From Seminavis robusta (taxonomy: Eukaryota; Bacillariophyta; Bacillariophyceae; Naviculales; Naviculaceae), in the NCBI GenBank assembly GCA_903772945.1, contig CAICTM010000214.1, positions 1 through 64,000 of the forward strand: a stretch of DNA of 64,000 nucleotides, written 5' to 3'. A program made the translations under genes and the position numbers. The notes beneath the pieces were generated by a model. That model did not search any database. It was given only the letters and a program-made list of their open reading frames with translations, and was not told where the DNA came from. Positions 54,786 through 64,000 of this stretch are shown piece after piece. How positions within the stretch are numbered: the stretch's first letter is position 1; every line of letters starts with the position of its first letter.

Positions 54786-57700
54786 ATGCAATCTGGAGCG
54801 ATCAGTACTAGTAGCGGTGTTGGCACGAACATGGGCTCCCCATGGATGAATGACGAAAAAGAGCAACAAGGCCCCAACCACATTCGTCGAAGGTCTCGTG
54901 ACCATGGATTGTCGCCCAAGGCAAAGCGCATCGATTGGAAGGGATCCACTCTCTATGACCGCCAGGAACAGGAAGAAAAACTGATGGCAGCCTACAAGAG
55001 AAGTATCCAACAATCTGAGATTGTCTTGATCACAGGAGCCAGTGGAACAGGCAAGACAGTCCTAGCAAAGACATTGCTGCCACACGTCAAGGCTGACGGA
55101 GGACTCATGTTCAAAGGCAAATTCGATCAGAATCAGTATGTCACCGAAAGCTCTCCATGCTTTTCAGCTTTTCAACATTTTGCCCGGATTATTGTCGCCC
55201 GCGGGGATGAAGAGGCAAAAATGGTACGAAAAGCCATTGAAGCCGAATTGGGGCAAGGTGAAATTGACCTGTTATTGGAAATCATTCCAGAAATGGCAGA
55301 GCTACTGACGCCGGAGGAATGGAAAATAATTGTTTCCAAACGAGAAGAACAAGCTGCTACTAGTACCGGCATGGACTCTTCTTCGCACACCAGTCGGGAC
55401 TTGGATTTTGATCTCTCTGATAGCCCTTCCAAAGTGGCCTCGGTCTACAGACGATTTCTGCGTTGTGTTTCCTCGCCAGGTAAGTCGTTCGCGTAGTTTG
55501 CTTGCTTGGGGTGTTAAGCGGTATCATTGTTGTTTTAACTCGTCGCTATACCTAATTTTTCAATATCCAACAGAACGACCGATCGTTTTGTTCCTTGATG
55601 ATCTCCAAGTAAGTGTAAGAATAATGCCAAGACCTGTCGATGGCCATGTCTCGCTCACTCTTCCGTCGTTCTTTTTAAAAATTAAAAATGAAGTGGGCTG
55701 ATGACACCACACTGACCATCCTGTCCCAAATGGCAAATGAGACACCAGATGAAAACAAGAATGCAGGTTTCTTGTTCCTTGGGACTGTCAGAGGCAACGA
55801 AGTTGCTGTGTATTCCCAGCTATCTGTGGTTCTAAGGAAGTTGGATGATGCGGGAGTTGTGATAAATGATATCCAAGTCAACAATCTCAGCCCGGAAGGA
55901 TTGAATGAAATGATCTCTTCGGTCTTGGGATTATCCTCAACAGAAAGTCAGCCCCTGGCAGAAGTGGTGTACAAACAGACCCAAGGAAATGCCTTCTTTT
56001 CCATCCAGTATCTTCGCAGCCTAAAGCAGGAAGGTATTCTGTATCACACAGGGGACCATGATGGGGCACCGGGAAAATGGGCTTGGCAAGATGATGCATT
56101 GATCTTGTCACTAGAAGAAAGTGGACACGACGACAATAATGATTTGATTGTAACACTGCTTTCGCACAAGATGAGAGAAGTCTCCTCAGATGTGAAGGAG
56201 GTCATGAAGGTTGCGGCTTGTTTGGGAACAGAATTCTCGGAGGACCTCTTGTGTCATTCCGGGGCAGCTGCGGCAATACAAGTGTCATTTGCACTTGATG
56301 TTGCAGAGGAGATGGGTTTCATAACCTATGACTGTGAGGCTGGGACTGGTCATTTTAATCATGACAAGTTCCAGGAGACTTTCTACTCTCTTATTCCTGA
56401 TGAGGACAAGGCAACATATCACCTTCAGATTGGGCGCAACCTCAGACGTCAACTCACACCCTCCAATGTCAAGAAAAATCTTTCTGTGGTGCTCAGCCAG
56501 ATTACATTTGGGTTGGACCAAATGACAGATCCAGAAGAAAGAGAAGAATGGGCATGCTTGTGTCTTCGTGCTGGGCGAAAAGCTGGTAAGACTGCCGCCT
56601 TCACATCTGGCTTGGAATATGTTGAATTGGGCATCAAATTGTTGGGCCGACGAAATTGGAGAGATCAGTATAATCTCAGCTTGGATCTTTACAGCGCTGC
56701 TGCTGAAATGGCATACTGCTGTGGTGACCATGATAAGGTGGATGAATTGACCAGTGCTATATTGGATAATGCCCTTGGTTCAGATGACAAGCTGACAGCT
56801 CAGGTCACAAAAATCACATCTTTGGCTGCCAGGTTCCAAACCAGAGCTGCCATTGATTACTGCATTGACATCTTACGTGGTATGGGTCATTCCTTTCCAC
56901 GGAAGCCAACGGTGCCACGGATAGTGATTGCCATTATCAAGCTAAGGTGGGTACTGTGGCATATGTGTTTCCAGTCTCTTGTATGTTCCACTACCGGTAC
57001 TGTCCTAACACTTATTGGTGCAAACCCAAGGCTACTGCTTTCGCGATATTCTGATGCCGATATCATGCGTCTCCCTGCTCTCGATGATTCCAAAACAAGT
57101 TCAGCTATGGTTGTTATTAATCAGTTGTTCAACTTGGTGCAACAGGAGCGACTAGAGTTCTCTATTTTGATTGCACTGCGGCTGGTACAATTGACACTGA
57201 AGCATGGCTTGAGCCCCATCAGTACGTTTCTTTTCCGCAGATGCAGCGCTCCGCAGCAGGCTTTGTTGTATACTGAAGGCAACTTACCTTGTTTTCTCGT
57301 TGCACAGGTAGTGGATCGTTTGCCTTCTATGGAGCTGCATTGGCAAGGACTGGACACACCAATGAAGCTTTTCGATATGCACAGCTAAGCTTCCGTATAC
57401 TTGAAAAATATCCTTCTGAGCCATGGATGGCCCGTTGTTTGCTGGTCACTGCAGGCACATCAATATGTATGAAGGTGCCATTGCCTGACATCCTACCAAA
57501 TCTGATGAAAGGCCATCAGCTGGGCTTGAAGTGTGGGGACTTGGAGGTAAGCTACCCCGCTACTGAACAGATATCACAAAGGATGCATTCTCACCAGTTC
57601 TTGTACAAATACAGGCTGGCTTCCTCTGTGCAGTATGGTACTCCCTGATCAGGATATTCATTGGAAATCCCATTTCAACGGTAGCAAAACGTTTGCATCA

Positions 57701-58515
57701 CCTGATGCAACTCTGCCGTGACTACAACCAGGATCTGACCTTCACCATGGCTGCCTATTGCCACCAGTTCTGCTTGAATTTGATGGGCCAGGGAAAAGAA
57801 CCCTTGGTGGTAACTGGGGATTATGTTGATGAGGTAGAAACTGGGGAAGAAGCTCTGCAAAGTCATAGAATCATGTTCAGGGCTTGTGCTGCATGCATGA
57901 AGTACATGCTGGCTATTTACCATGATCAATATGATGCAGCTGAAGCCTTTCGCAAGGATCGGCGCCTGTTATTTTTGCCCTACAACAGAACAGCTGTTCC
58001 AACAATGGGACTTCTGCATGTTTTCCACGAAGGCTTGGTTGCTGTGTCAAGTGGAAGAATTCGGGTTGCACGCAACCGTCTCAAAATATTGCAGAGGTAT
58101 GTTGGCATTAAGAGATTCGAGCCCTTTGCAAGTGCCAGTGAGTCACATTCAGTTCTCACAATGTATCGTTTCAAAATTTAGATCCATGGTTGCAGACTGT
58201 CCTGAAACTGTGACTCACAAAGTGTACCTTTTGGATGCAGAAATCCTTGCTTATGGGGGCCATCATGATGATGCCCTCTGCCGGTATGAGTTGTCCATCA
58301 AGTATGCTGCAAAGAATGGCTACACCAATGAAGGTGGTCTGGCAAATGAAATGGCTGGAAGGATGCTTGAGAGATATGGTCACCAAAGGTCAAAGGCACT
58401 TGTCTTTTATTCACAAGCCAGAGATCTCTATTCCTCCTGGGGGTGTGAATGCAAGGTGGCATCTATGGATGAAGCGATTGCAACGCTGCATTTGAATGGC
58501 CATGGAGAGAAATGA
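54786..58515 (+). CDS. STAND/AAA-type ATPase with C-terminal TPR-like helical repeats
   Basis: Exons 54786-55479, 55574-55608, 55694-56946, 57031-57221, 57308-57546, 57615-58096 and 58182-58515 give about 1075 residues. The 84 nt at 56947-57030 keep the frame open, but have GTGGGT...CCCAAG ends. Removing them restores a family-like KLRLLLSRYSDADIMRLP, so I treat them as an intron; retention would add 28 residues. Walker A is GASGTGKT near residue 83 and Walker B is IVLFLDDLQWADD near 235. The DLQWAD box is typical of the predicted ATPases that accompany adenylate cyclases, PknB-like kinases and hybrid histidine kinases. From about 480 on, the protein is all helical with TPR-like spacing. No kinase, cyclase or GAF domain is seen, so it looks like the switch module alone. 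Function is inferred as signal-regulated ATPase scaffold. Confidence 0.85.
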
Positions 58516-58968
58516 GTTTCCGCTGGAATTTGCTTCTTTTGGGTCTCAGGACTGGGCTGCCGCTCCTCTAGCTAGCTAGTACAGTACTGATAGAATGTTA
58601 GGTGCTCCAGGACATGTTGATCTTGAAGTTTCAAAGTTACTACAGCTAGCTTGCTGGACACGTAATAGTGCATGTAGGATCTTGGCATTACAGTCATACC
58701 GTACGCTGCCTGCACTTTTGAGAGTGACAAGTGGAGAGGCCCACCATGCGTCCGGTACCCAGCTTGTGCAACTGCGCCTCTCCTAATGCTTTGAAGTTTA
58801 AAGCACCTTTGTTAAACCTATTTATTACATACGATTTTAGTAAAAAGTGACTTAATTAAGTAAGTTTTACTCATTTATTTCATAAAGACTTCCAATTTTT
58901 TTAAAATAATACAACACGTCAAACACGAAACAAGAGAACACCACGATGGCCTCCATCAGCCAACCATC
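58516..58968. other. Intergenic region, AT-rich right part
   Basis: No gene is supported. CTAGCTAGCTAGTACAGTACTG occurs near 58569-58588, shown here only as its CTAG and GTAC words. An imperfect AT-rich inverted repeat, AGTAAAAAGTGACTTA and TAAGTAAGTTTTACT, spans about 58840-58871. Confidence 0.45.
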
Positions 58969-60574
58969 ATGGCACCAGACCCCAGACCCCAGCCACAAGG
59001 AACTGCTGCTATACGGATACCAGTACATGTAACACTCCCCACGATGGACGACGAGACCAAGCATTCGGAGGAGAAAGAAGAAGAGGTCTGCACTTGTGGG
59101 CACTTTTTGGGCCCTCATGGTTTCCCCGTCACGCAACCTGTGACTGGCAAAGCCGGAGCCATCGACGCATCGTTTGTTCATCTTCCTGCGCACTTGTACC
59201 AACCTGTTGAAGGGGATGATAGTGCTCCGACTGACCGAAAGAGATCTGTTGCCTTGTCACTCGCAGCTTCTTCCAAATTCTTGTTGGAATGTGAACATCT
59301 GAACGAATTGAATCTTGCTGCCCAGAATGGAGGTGATGGGGTTCGGCTCTGTGCAGACTGTATCAATCGGTACGCTGAGACGCAGAGAGAAGAAGAAATT
59401 GTTGGTACATGTAGTCTACCGTATGCAGAAAGTCTGATCTTATTTTCTTGTTTGTCTTCTTCCTCTCTTTTGCGTTACCTGGTACAGCGTGGCCTGTGCC
59501 GTGGATGCACACAGTGAAAGACTCATCAATGAATGTTACATGTACGACCAGGCAGCGCGAAAAGAGGAAGAACGCCATGAGAGCCTGGAAAAGGCTCTCA
59601 GAGGTGTCTCATTTTCGGGGCCAAGTGGCGGCAAGGACGACGCTTCAGCACCCAACAATTTGCAAACGGCGGAAGAAGCATTTCGAGATGAGATCAAACT
59701 CTTGGAAGAAGAATGCAGACAGCAAGAAGCTGAAGCTGAACATCTCAGGGCTCTCAAGGAGGAACAAATGAACTTGGCAAAAGAACTTGCAGAAACAGAA
59801 TATGAATTAGAGGTGGAAAGAAATGCACTCGAGTTGGAAGCTAGAGCATTCAACAGCGACCAAGCTCAGATGTTTCAGCTTCTTGATACGATTGATGCTG
59901 AAGTGGACAAGCTTTCAGCTGATATCAGTCTACCCTCTCTCCTCCTCGATTTGCGTGTTGATGAAAGGGGCCTTCGATACCCATTGATCAATGAACTAAG
60001 GCTTGCGTACAGACCCAAAGGCGATCTCAAATGGAATGAAGTTCAAGTTGCTTGGTCTTTGGCAGCCCAGCTATTGCTCGTCGTTGGTACCCTATTCCAG
60101 TACCCCTCGGAGCAGTGGAAGATTGTTCCATTGTCACACTGTGCAAAACTGATCTTTTACAGCCAGAACGACAAGGACACTGGCGGAAGCAGCGACGAAG
60201 GAGATGGTGGCCAAGGCAAGAAGCACGCAGTAGTTTATCATCTAGGACATCCGAGGACCAATGGTGCGAAAGCTATCCGGGCCTGGAACAACTTGCTTCA
60301 TCAGGTCGTATTGCATGTCCGCCGCAAGACGGAGGACGACAATTCGGAAAGAGGTACTGACAGTGGAAGCTTCCCCAGTCTTCCCTTTGCAATATCGCCT
60401 ACTACCATTGGGACAATTGATTTGACTCGACTGGATGAGAATGATGACGCGGGATGGTCCAGAGCCATACATTTGATGGCCTCTGATCTTTTGTGGCTTT
60501 CCGAATGCGCAGCAATCTATACTTCTCAGCAAGTCTTGTGGACGTCAGCTGTCTTGGAAGCATTCAAGGCCTAG
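58969..60574 (+). CDS. ATG6: Beclin-1/ATG6 autophagy protein
   Basis: Two exons (58969-59369 and 59488-60574) join in phase 2 across a 118-nt intron to 495 residues (human Beclin 1 has 450). The donor at AATCG/GTACGC was chosen over in-frame read-through. It gives LCADCINRVACAVDAHSERL, which aligns with the human LCEECTDTLLDQLDTQL segment. Residues 130-290 form a long coiled coil rich in Glu/Lys/Leu. Residues 300-495 are the evolutionarily conserved domain (INELRLAYRPKGDLKWNEV, AWSLAAQLLLVVGTLFQY, WKIVPLSHCAKL, and a final ECAAIYTSQQ helix, quoted in parts). Beclin is a subunit of the class III PI3-kinase complexes that start autophagosomes and sort endosomes. The N-terminal CTCG and LPT segments are all that remain of the BH3-side region. 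A second Met (MDDETKH) could be the start. Confidence 0.92.
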
Positions 60575-60741
60575 TATTTATTCTTGTTCTGTTTTATGCA
60601 TAGATGACGGCTAAAGTACATGTACATTGTTACATACTTTTGACTGCATATTATTCTGAGTCTCACTTTTTAACAACAAATTAGTACCGGGGAAAAACGC
60701 AACATATTGGCTCCCACAACCCAATTGACTCAATTTCTCTG

Positions 60742-62355
60742 TTATCCATGATGATAGTACATCTCCAGCTCATTCTCATCGTCCAGGAAGCCTGCATCAT
60801 CATCTCCAAACGAACCATTACAAAGCTGTTTGTATTCTGAGTCCGATGATTCGTCGCTGGAAGAATAAGCGGCGTCAAAACTCTCCTGTAGCCTTCGCAC
60901 AAACGCGCTAGAGCGGTTTTGCTTCGTTGGTGTTCCTGGGCGAAACTCCCATCCCTCGTCATGAGCATGTTCGACAATCGAAGTACCACGTGAGTGTAGA
61001 TTTGTCGGTGTCCCTGGTCGGTATTCCCAGTCGTCTCGTGCATTTTCTAGAATAGAGCTTGAATGGGGTTGTGTCTTGGACAGGATCTCAGGATGGCGTT
61101 CTTCTCTTTCATTGTCTACTACAGTGGGTCTAGTGACGACAGGTTGTTGTGAGTTTGTTGGGATCCCAGAACGGTTCTCCCATCCCTCCTGTGGTAAGTT
61201 TATCCCCTTCGGTTCAGAATCAACAGGGCGGGCTGTCGGTGTTTGTGTGAAAGTTGGAGGATTCCATCCATCATCTCGTCCGTTTTCCGCCAAGGGTCTC
61301 ATGGTGGGTGAAGCGAGAGGGGTCATTGGGCGATCATTCGAGGGGCCTTGTGTTCCGGTAGACGGGACCGCGCTCCCAGTCCTCTCGGTAGTCACTGTTG
61401 TTACGTCCTCCCCATCATCAGTATCTTCCCTTGATTGCAGCCAACGCTGACTCTTGATGCTAACCACTTGGAAGACAAACGATTCGGTGCCGTGCAGCTT
61501 TGCAGCTAGGTTGAGAGGAAGATTCCCAAAGCTATCCTGGCAAGCAAGTGCATCGGGGTAGACTTCCACAAGCCGCTGCACAACTACCAACGGGGCTGCC
61601 AAACAAATGGCCGCATGCAAGGGTAGCTGACGCCACATCACGCTACCCCTGTCGTCTTGGCAATGGACCCAGGTTCTCACTTGCGTTTCTGGGTCGTCCA
61701 TGTCATCGGTACGCAATGTCCCACCCGCAATGAACTTTCCAGCCCGTAGGAAAAACAAAACGTTGCCCCAATCATTGAGCTCCAGTGCTTCGAACAGCGG
61801 TGTGGAGGTACCGTAGTCGACCTCAAACGTAAGGTCCCCATTTTCTAATGAGTCATCCGAGTAGAAGCTGTCCGCCAGGATGCTTTTCGGTAGACTGCCA
61901 GGCAAAGCCTCCGATTTGTTCGTATTGACAGTACGGTCATCTTCCTTTTGTTCACGGAAAATCACTTGAGCCTCCTTGGAACTCTTTCTTGAATGGCGGT
62001 CCGACCGAACAGAACCAGCAGTTTCTCTTAGGCAGGGAGACTCATTCGGCTTTTCCGGCATCGGTTTCCTGAATTCTGGACGATGCGGCGATCTTGATAC
62101 GTCGTCATCATAGTCGTCTTCTTCGTCTTCTTCACTTTCACGACTATCGTATTCTCTGGCTTCAGCCTCCAACTCCTCTTTTTTCTTCTTCTTCCTTGCA
62201 ATCGATTTGTCTCGTTTCGACCTGGATCTCGACTTGGACCTATGCCGCCGCCACCTGGTGTAATCACTCTTGTCTTTCGAACGGCGCATTGCCCGCTCAA
62301 ATTCTTCATCATGAATCTGAGCGCTGCATGGTACCAGACAGCAATTGAACACCAT
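60742..62355 (-). CDS. Ankyrin-type protein, paralog of the gene at 46945-49017
   Basis: A single exon of 537 residues starting MVF like its paralog. Residues 20-75 are Lys/Arg/Glu-rich and highly charged. The conserved block begins near residue 180 with TPLFEALELNDWGNVLFFLRAG, continues with WRQLPLHAAICLAAPLVVVQRL and ends with SFGNLPLNLAAKL (each cited as separate motif parts). These are the same helices as in the paralog and correspond to ankyrin repeats. The C-terminal third has three or four copies of a short unit WE(F/Y/N)R(P/S)G(T/I)PT (for example GWEFRPGTPT, DWEYRPGTPT, GWENRSGIPT) not found in the paralog. The end is acidic. Function unknown; a scaffolding role is inferred from the ankyrin helices. 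Confidence 0.8.
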   Translation of the reverse strand: MVFNCCLVPCSAQIHDEEFERAMRRSKDKSDYTRWRRHRSKSRSRSKRDKSIARKKKKKEELEAEAREYDSRESEEDEEDDYDDDVSRSPHRPEFRKPMPEKPNESPCLRETAGSVRSDRHSRKSSKEAQVIFREQKEDDRTVNTNKSEALPGSLPKSILADSFYSDDSLENGDLTFEVDYGTSTPLFEALELNDWGNVLFFLRAGKFIAGGTLRTDDMDDPETQVRTWVHCQDDRGSVMWRQLPLHAAICLAAPLVVVQRLVEVYPDALACQDSFGNLPLNLAAKLHGTESFVFQVVSIKSQRWLQSREDTDDGEDVTTVTTERTGSAVPSTGTQGPSNDRPMTPLASPTMRPLAENGRDDGWNPPTFTQTPTARPVDSEPKGINLPQEGWENRSGIPTNSQQPVVTRPTVVDNEREERHPEILSKTQPHSSSILENARDDWEYRPGTPTNLHSRGTSIVEHAHDEGWEFRPGTPTKQNRSSAFVRRLQESFDAAYSSSDESSDSEYKQLCNGSFGDDDAGFLDDENELEMYYHHG

Positions 62356-63283
62356 TGTCGGGGAGACAGACTTGTCAGGGAGAAGACAGGCTCAGTGCCT
62401 TGGTTCAATGCTCACAACAATAACAACACCAAGCTGCCTCTCTTACGCATCGATGGGGCCCGTTGAATAGAGGTGTGGCTGCAGGGTGCGCGCTCCATGA
62501 ACTCACTTCTCAGTGTTGTCTTCGTGGTGTGGAGGGTTGAAGAACGTCTAGCCCAATGCGCACCTTCCACTTTGGTCGATGCGGCATGCGAAGTTCTAGG
62601 GAGTTCACAACGGCCAAACATGAAAAAGGACGCGCACCTCAGCGGTCCTACCGGCACGGTGCTGACAGTCATGCACCATAGTGCCACTATCCATCACAGA
62701 GATAGCAGGTACCATGGATGCATGTACCGTACCGTATGATATCCAAGCAATCGTCATGAACCACACAATCGCAATCGGCTGCTCGTTCTGGTACCTCGAG
62801 GTTCCAGACAGACAATCAATCTTCGAACGTTCATCAAACCGTCAAGTCAAATCGCATGATTGATTGAATTCAATCATTGGACCGTCCATTCGATCTGGTG
62901 GGTGCTGTGCCGGTACCAGGTACCGTACCACGGTACGCTTTGTCTCTCGAGGGCGGTGTTACTCGTCGTTACCGGTATCGGTACACGGCACTTTTACCTC
63001 CCCGGAGTGCGTTCCTTGTGTGTCTTCAGGCGCATGGAACAGGAACGACGCCGACAGCTGCAACATCGTGCTGGGAACCCGACTTGCGAACGCATGAGAC
63101 TACACTTTCTCAACATCAGCAACCATGCAGCCAGTATTACAAATAATTTTTTCTAAAAATTACGGTGGTAGCTCTATAGCTAGCTAGTAGCCGCTAGCTA
63201 TAGCCGTTCAAAATCGCTTCTTCACAGTGAGGAAAGCTATTCATGAGGCTGTAGCATTGTAAAACAGGTTCAACCAGTTCGAA
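62356..63283. other. Intergenic region with GGTACC-type palindromes
   Basis: About 930 bp with no supported gene. The block at 62909-62938 (GGTACCAGGTACC and GTACCACGGTAC words) and ACCGGTATCGGTAC at about 62970 are dense palindromes. GCTAGCTAGTAGCC followed closely by a GCTAGCTATAGCC word lies near 63177-63204. Confidence 0.45.
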
Positions 63284-64000
63284 CTATGCCCAGACGTCTC
63301 CATCCTCGAGTGTGTCGTCCTCCTTTGGGAATGCCAACTTGGTGGGCTGCGCTGGAGTAAAAACTATTTCCTCCTGTTCCTCCGAATCTGACAGGTTCAA
63401 ACCAAAATCGTCGTCGTCGTCGTCCTCAGGCAGGGGAAAGAAGGAAGCATTCTTTTGAACCGGTGGACTTTTAGTTGCAGGCGGCGAGTGATCGGAGGAA
63501 TCACTGCTGGCTTCACCGGTTTTTTCGAGGCTATCCGACTTTCCAGCAACCACAGAGGTGTGCCCCGAGCCGTGGCCAAGTGAGTTGCCGTGGCCGTGGC
63601 CGTGGCCGTGACCGTGATGTCCATGGTCGCAACGGTCGCCGTAGCACTTCTCAACACGGGTGAGATCGTGCTCAATCGCGTGCAAATACTCTTCTGCTTC
63701 TTGCTCCCTGAGCAAACCCTTTTGTGTGATGGAACCAACAAGATCAGCTGCCTTCGACAACAAGATCGAACACAAGACATGGGCAACGTGAACGTTCATG
63801 TCTCCTTGACCACAGCCCAGAAGAGCTTCCTGAGCTATCGTGACTTGCTCTTCGCTCTCTTCGATGATGAGGACTTCAGTCTCCGACATCATCTGCCCGT
63901 TGCAGTAGCCGTCCTTGAAAGCTTGCTGCGCTCGTTGGTGGGCTTCAATGAATGCGACAACACGCTTCACCAGTGCTCTGGTCTTCTTGGCTTGTCGTTT
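63284..64000 (-). CDS. C-terminal part of a protein with His/Gly-rich tail, possibly a cation/proton exchanger
   Basis: The frame is open through the right edge, so the start lies outside and 238 residues are visible. The first 125 visible residues form helices (RALVKRVVAFIEAHQRAQQAF, quoted as its parts VVAFIEAH and RAQQAF; then EVLIIEESEEQV). This amphipathic arrangement resembles the cytosolic helices after the membrane domain of NhaP/SLC9-type exchangers. Without the membrane part this is only a suggestion. Then comes CDHGHHGHGHGHGHG, a His/Gly tract likely to bind zinc, nickel or copper. It is followed by Ser-rich and Asp-rich stretches (DDDDDDFGLNLSDSEEQEE) and an acidic end. The tail should be cytosolic and could sense metal or be phosphorylated at its SDS/EE sites. 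Confidence 0.7.
   Translation of the reverse strand, partial: KRQAKKTRALVKRVVAFIEAHQRAQQAFKDGYCNGQMMSETEVLIIEESEEQVTIAQEALLGCGQGDMNVHVAHVLCSILLSKAADLVGSITQKGLLREQEAEEYLHAIEHDLTRVEKCYGDRCDHGHHGHGHGHGHGNSLGHGSGHTSVVAGKSDSLEKTGEASSDSSDHSPPATKSPPVQKNASFFPLPEDDDDDDFGLNLSDSEEQEEIVFTPAQPTKLAFPKEDDTLEDGDVWA

Overview
The window reads as nuclear DNA of a photosynthetic stramenopile, most likely a diatom. Genes are intron-poor, and the introns are short GT-AG introns of about 77-118 nt. Several N-termini are signal peptides followed by an ASAF-like Phe motif, the bipartite plastid-targeting style of diatoms. The gene families seen (an SLC4 bicarbonate transporter, an MBD protein, ankyrin-like proteins, a P1B metal ATPase) fit this. 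The taxon is inferred; no rRNA or organelle marker is present. I found no tRNA or rRNA gene, no CRISPR array, and no retroviral or Polinton-like element.

Left part (1-27 kb). A decayed PIF1-type helicase relic (1-2060) precedes a membrane-anchored APP1-like phosphatase with six C-terminal repeats (2971-7053). Next comes a very large UTP20 ribosome-biogenesis gene on the minus strand (16351-7173), divergent from an MBD protein (16881-17903). Then follow a biuret-hydrolase-like amidohydrolase, a G/C-skewed minisatellite, a probable plastid START-like protein, a doubtful C2H2 ORF, and a secretory GH63 glycosidase (minus strand).

Middle (27-46.4 kb). A SEN34-like tRNA-splicing endonuclease subunit is divergent from a P1B (Zn/Cd-type) ATPase with a 16-nt microexon. 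A cyclophilin with an RS-like tail, carrying an apparent one-base frameshift at a C run, is divergent from a TAD3-like tRNA deaminase subunit that lacks all three zinc ligands. After these come a patatin-like lipase, a four-TM protein (38521-39422) with a paralog at 45455-46411, a prolyl 4-hydroxylase-like enzyme interrupted by a membrane segment, a double-DEP protein, and a Cys-rich Asn-rich protein.

Right part (46.9-64 kb). Two related ankyrin-type proteins (46945-49017 and 60742-62355, both minus) flank three plus-strand genes: an SLC4 bicarbonate transporter, a STAND/AAA ATPase with TPR-like helices, and Beclin/ATG6. The right edge cuts a protein with a His/Gly-rich tail, possibly a cation/proton exchanger.

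Intergenic DNA is repeatedly built from two palindromic words, CTAG/GCTAGC runs and ACCGGT/GGTACC/CGTACG runs. Exon models were assembled by hand from reading frame, splice consensus and family alignment from memory; none was confirmed with transcripts or database searches.
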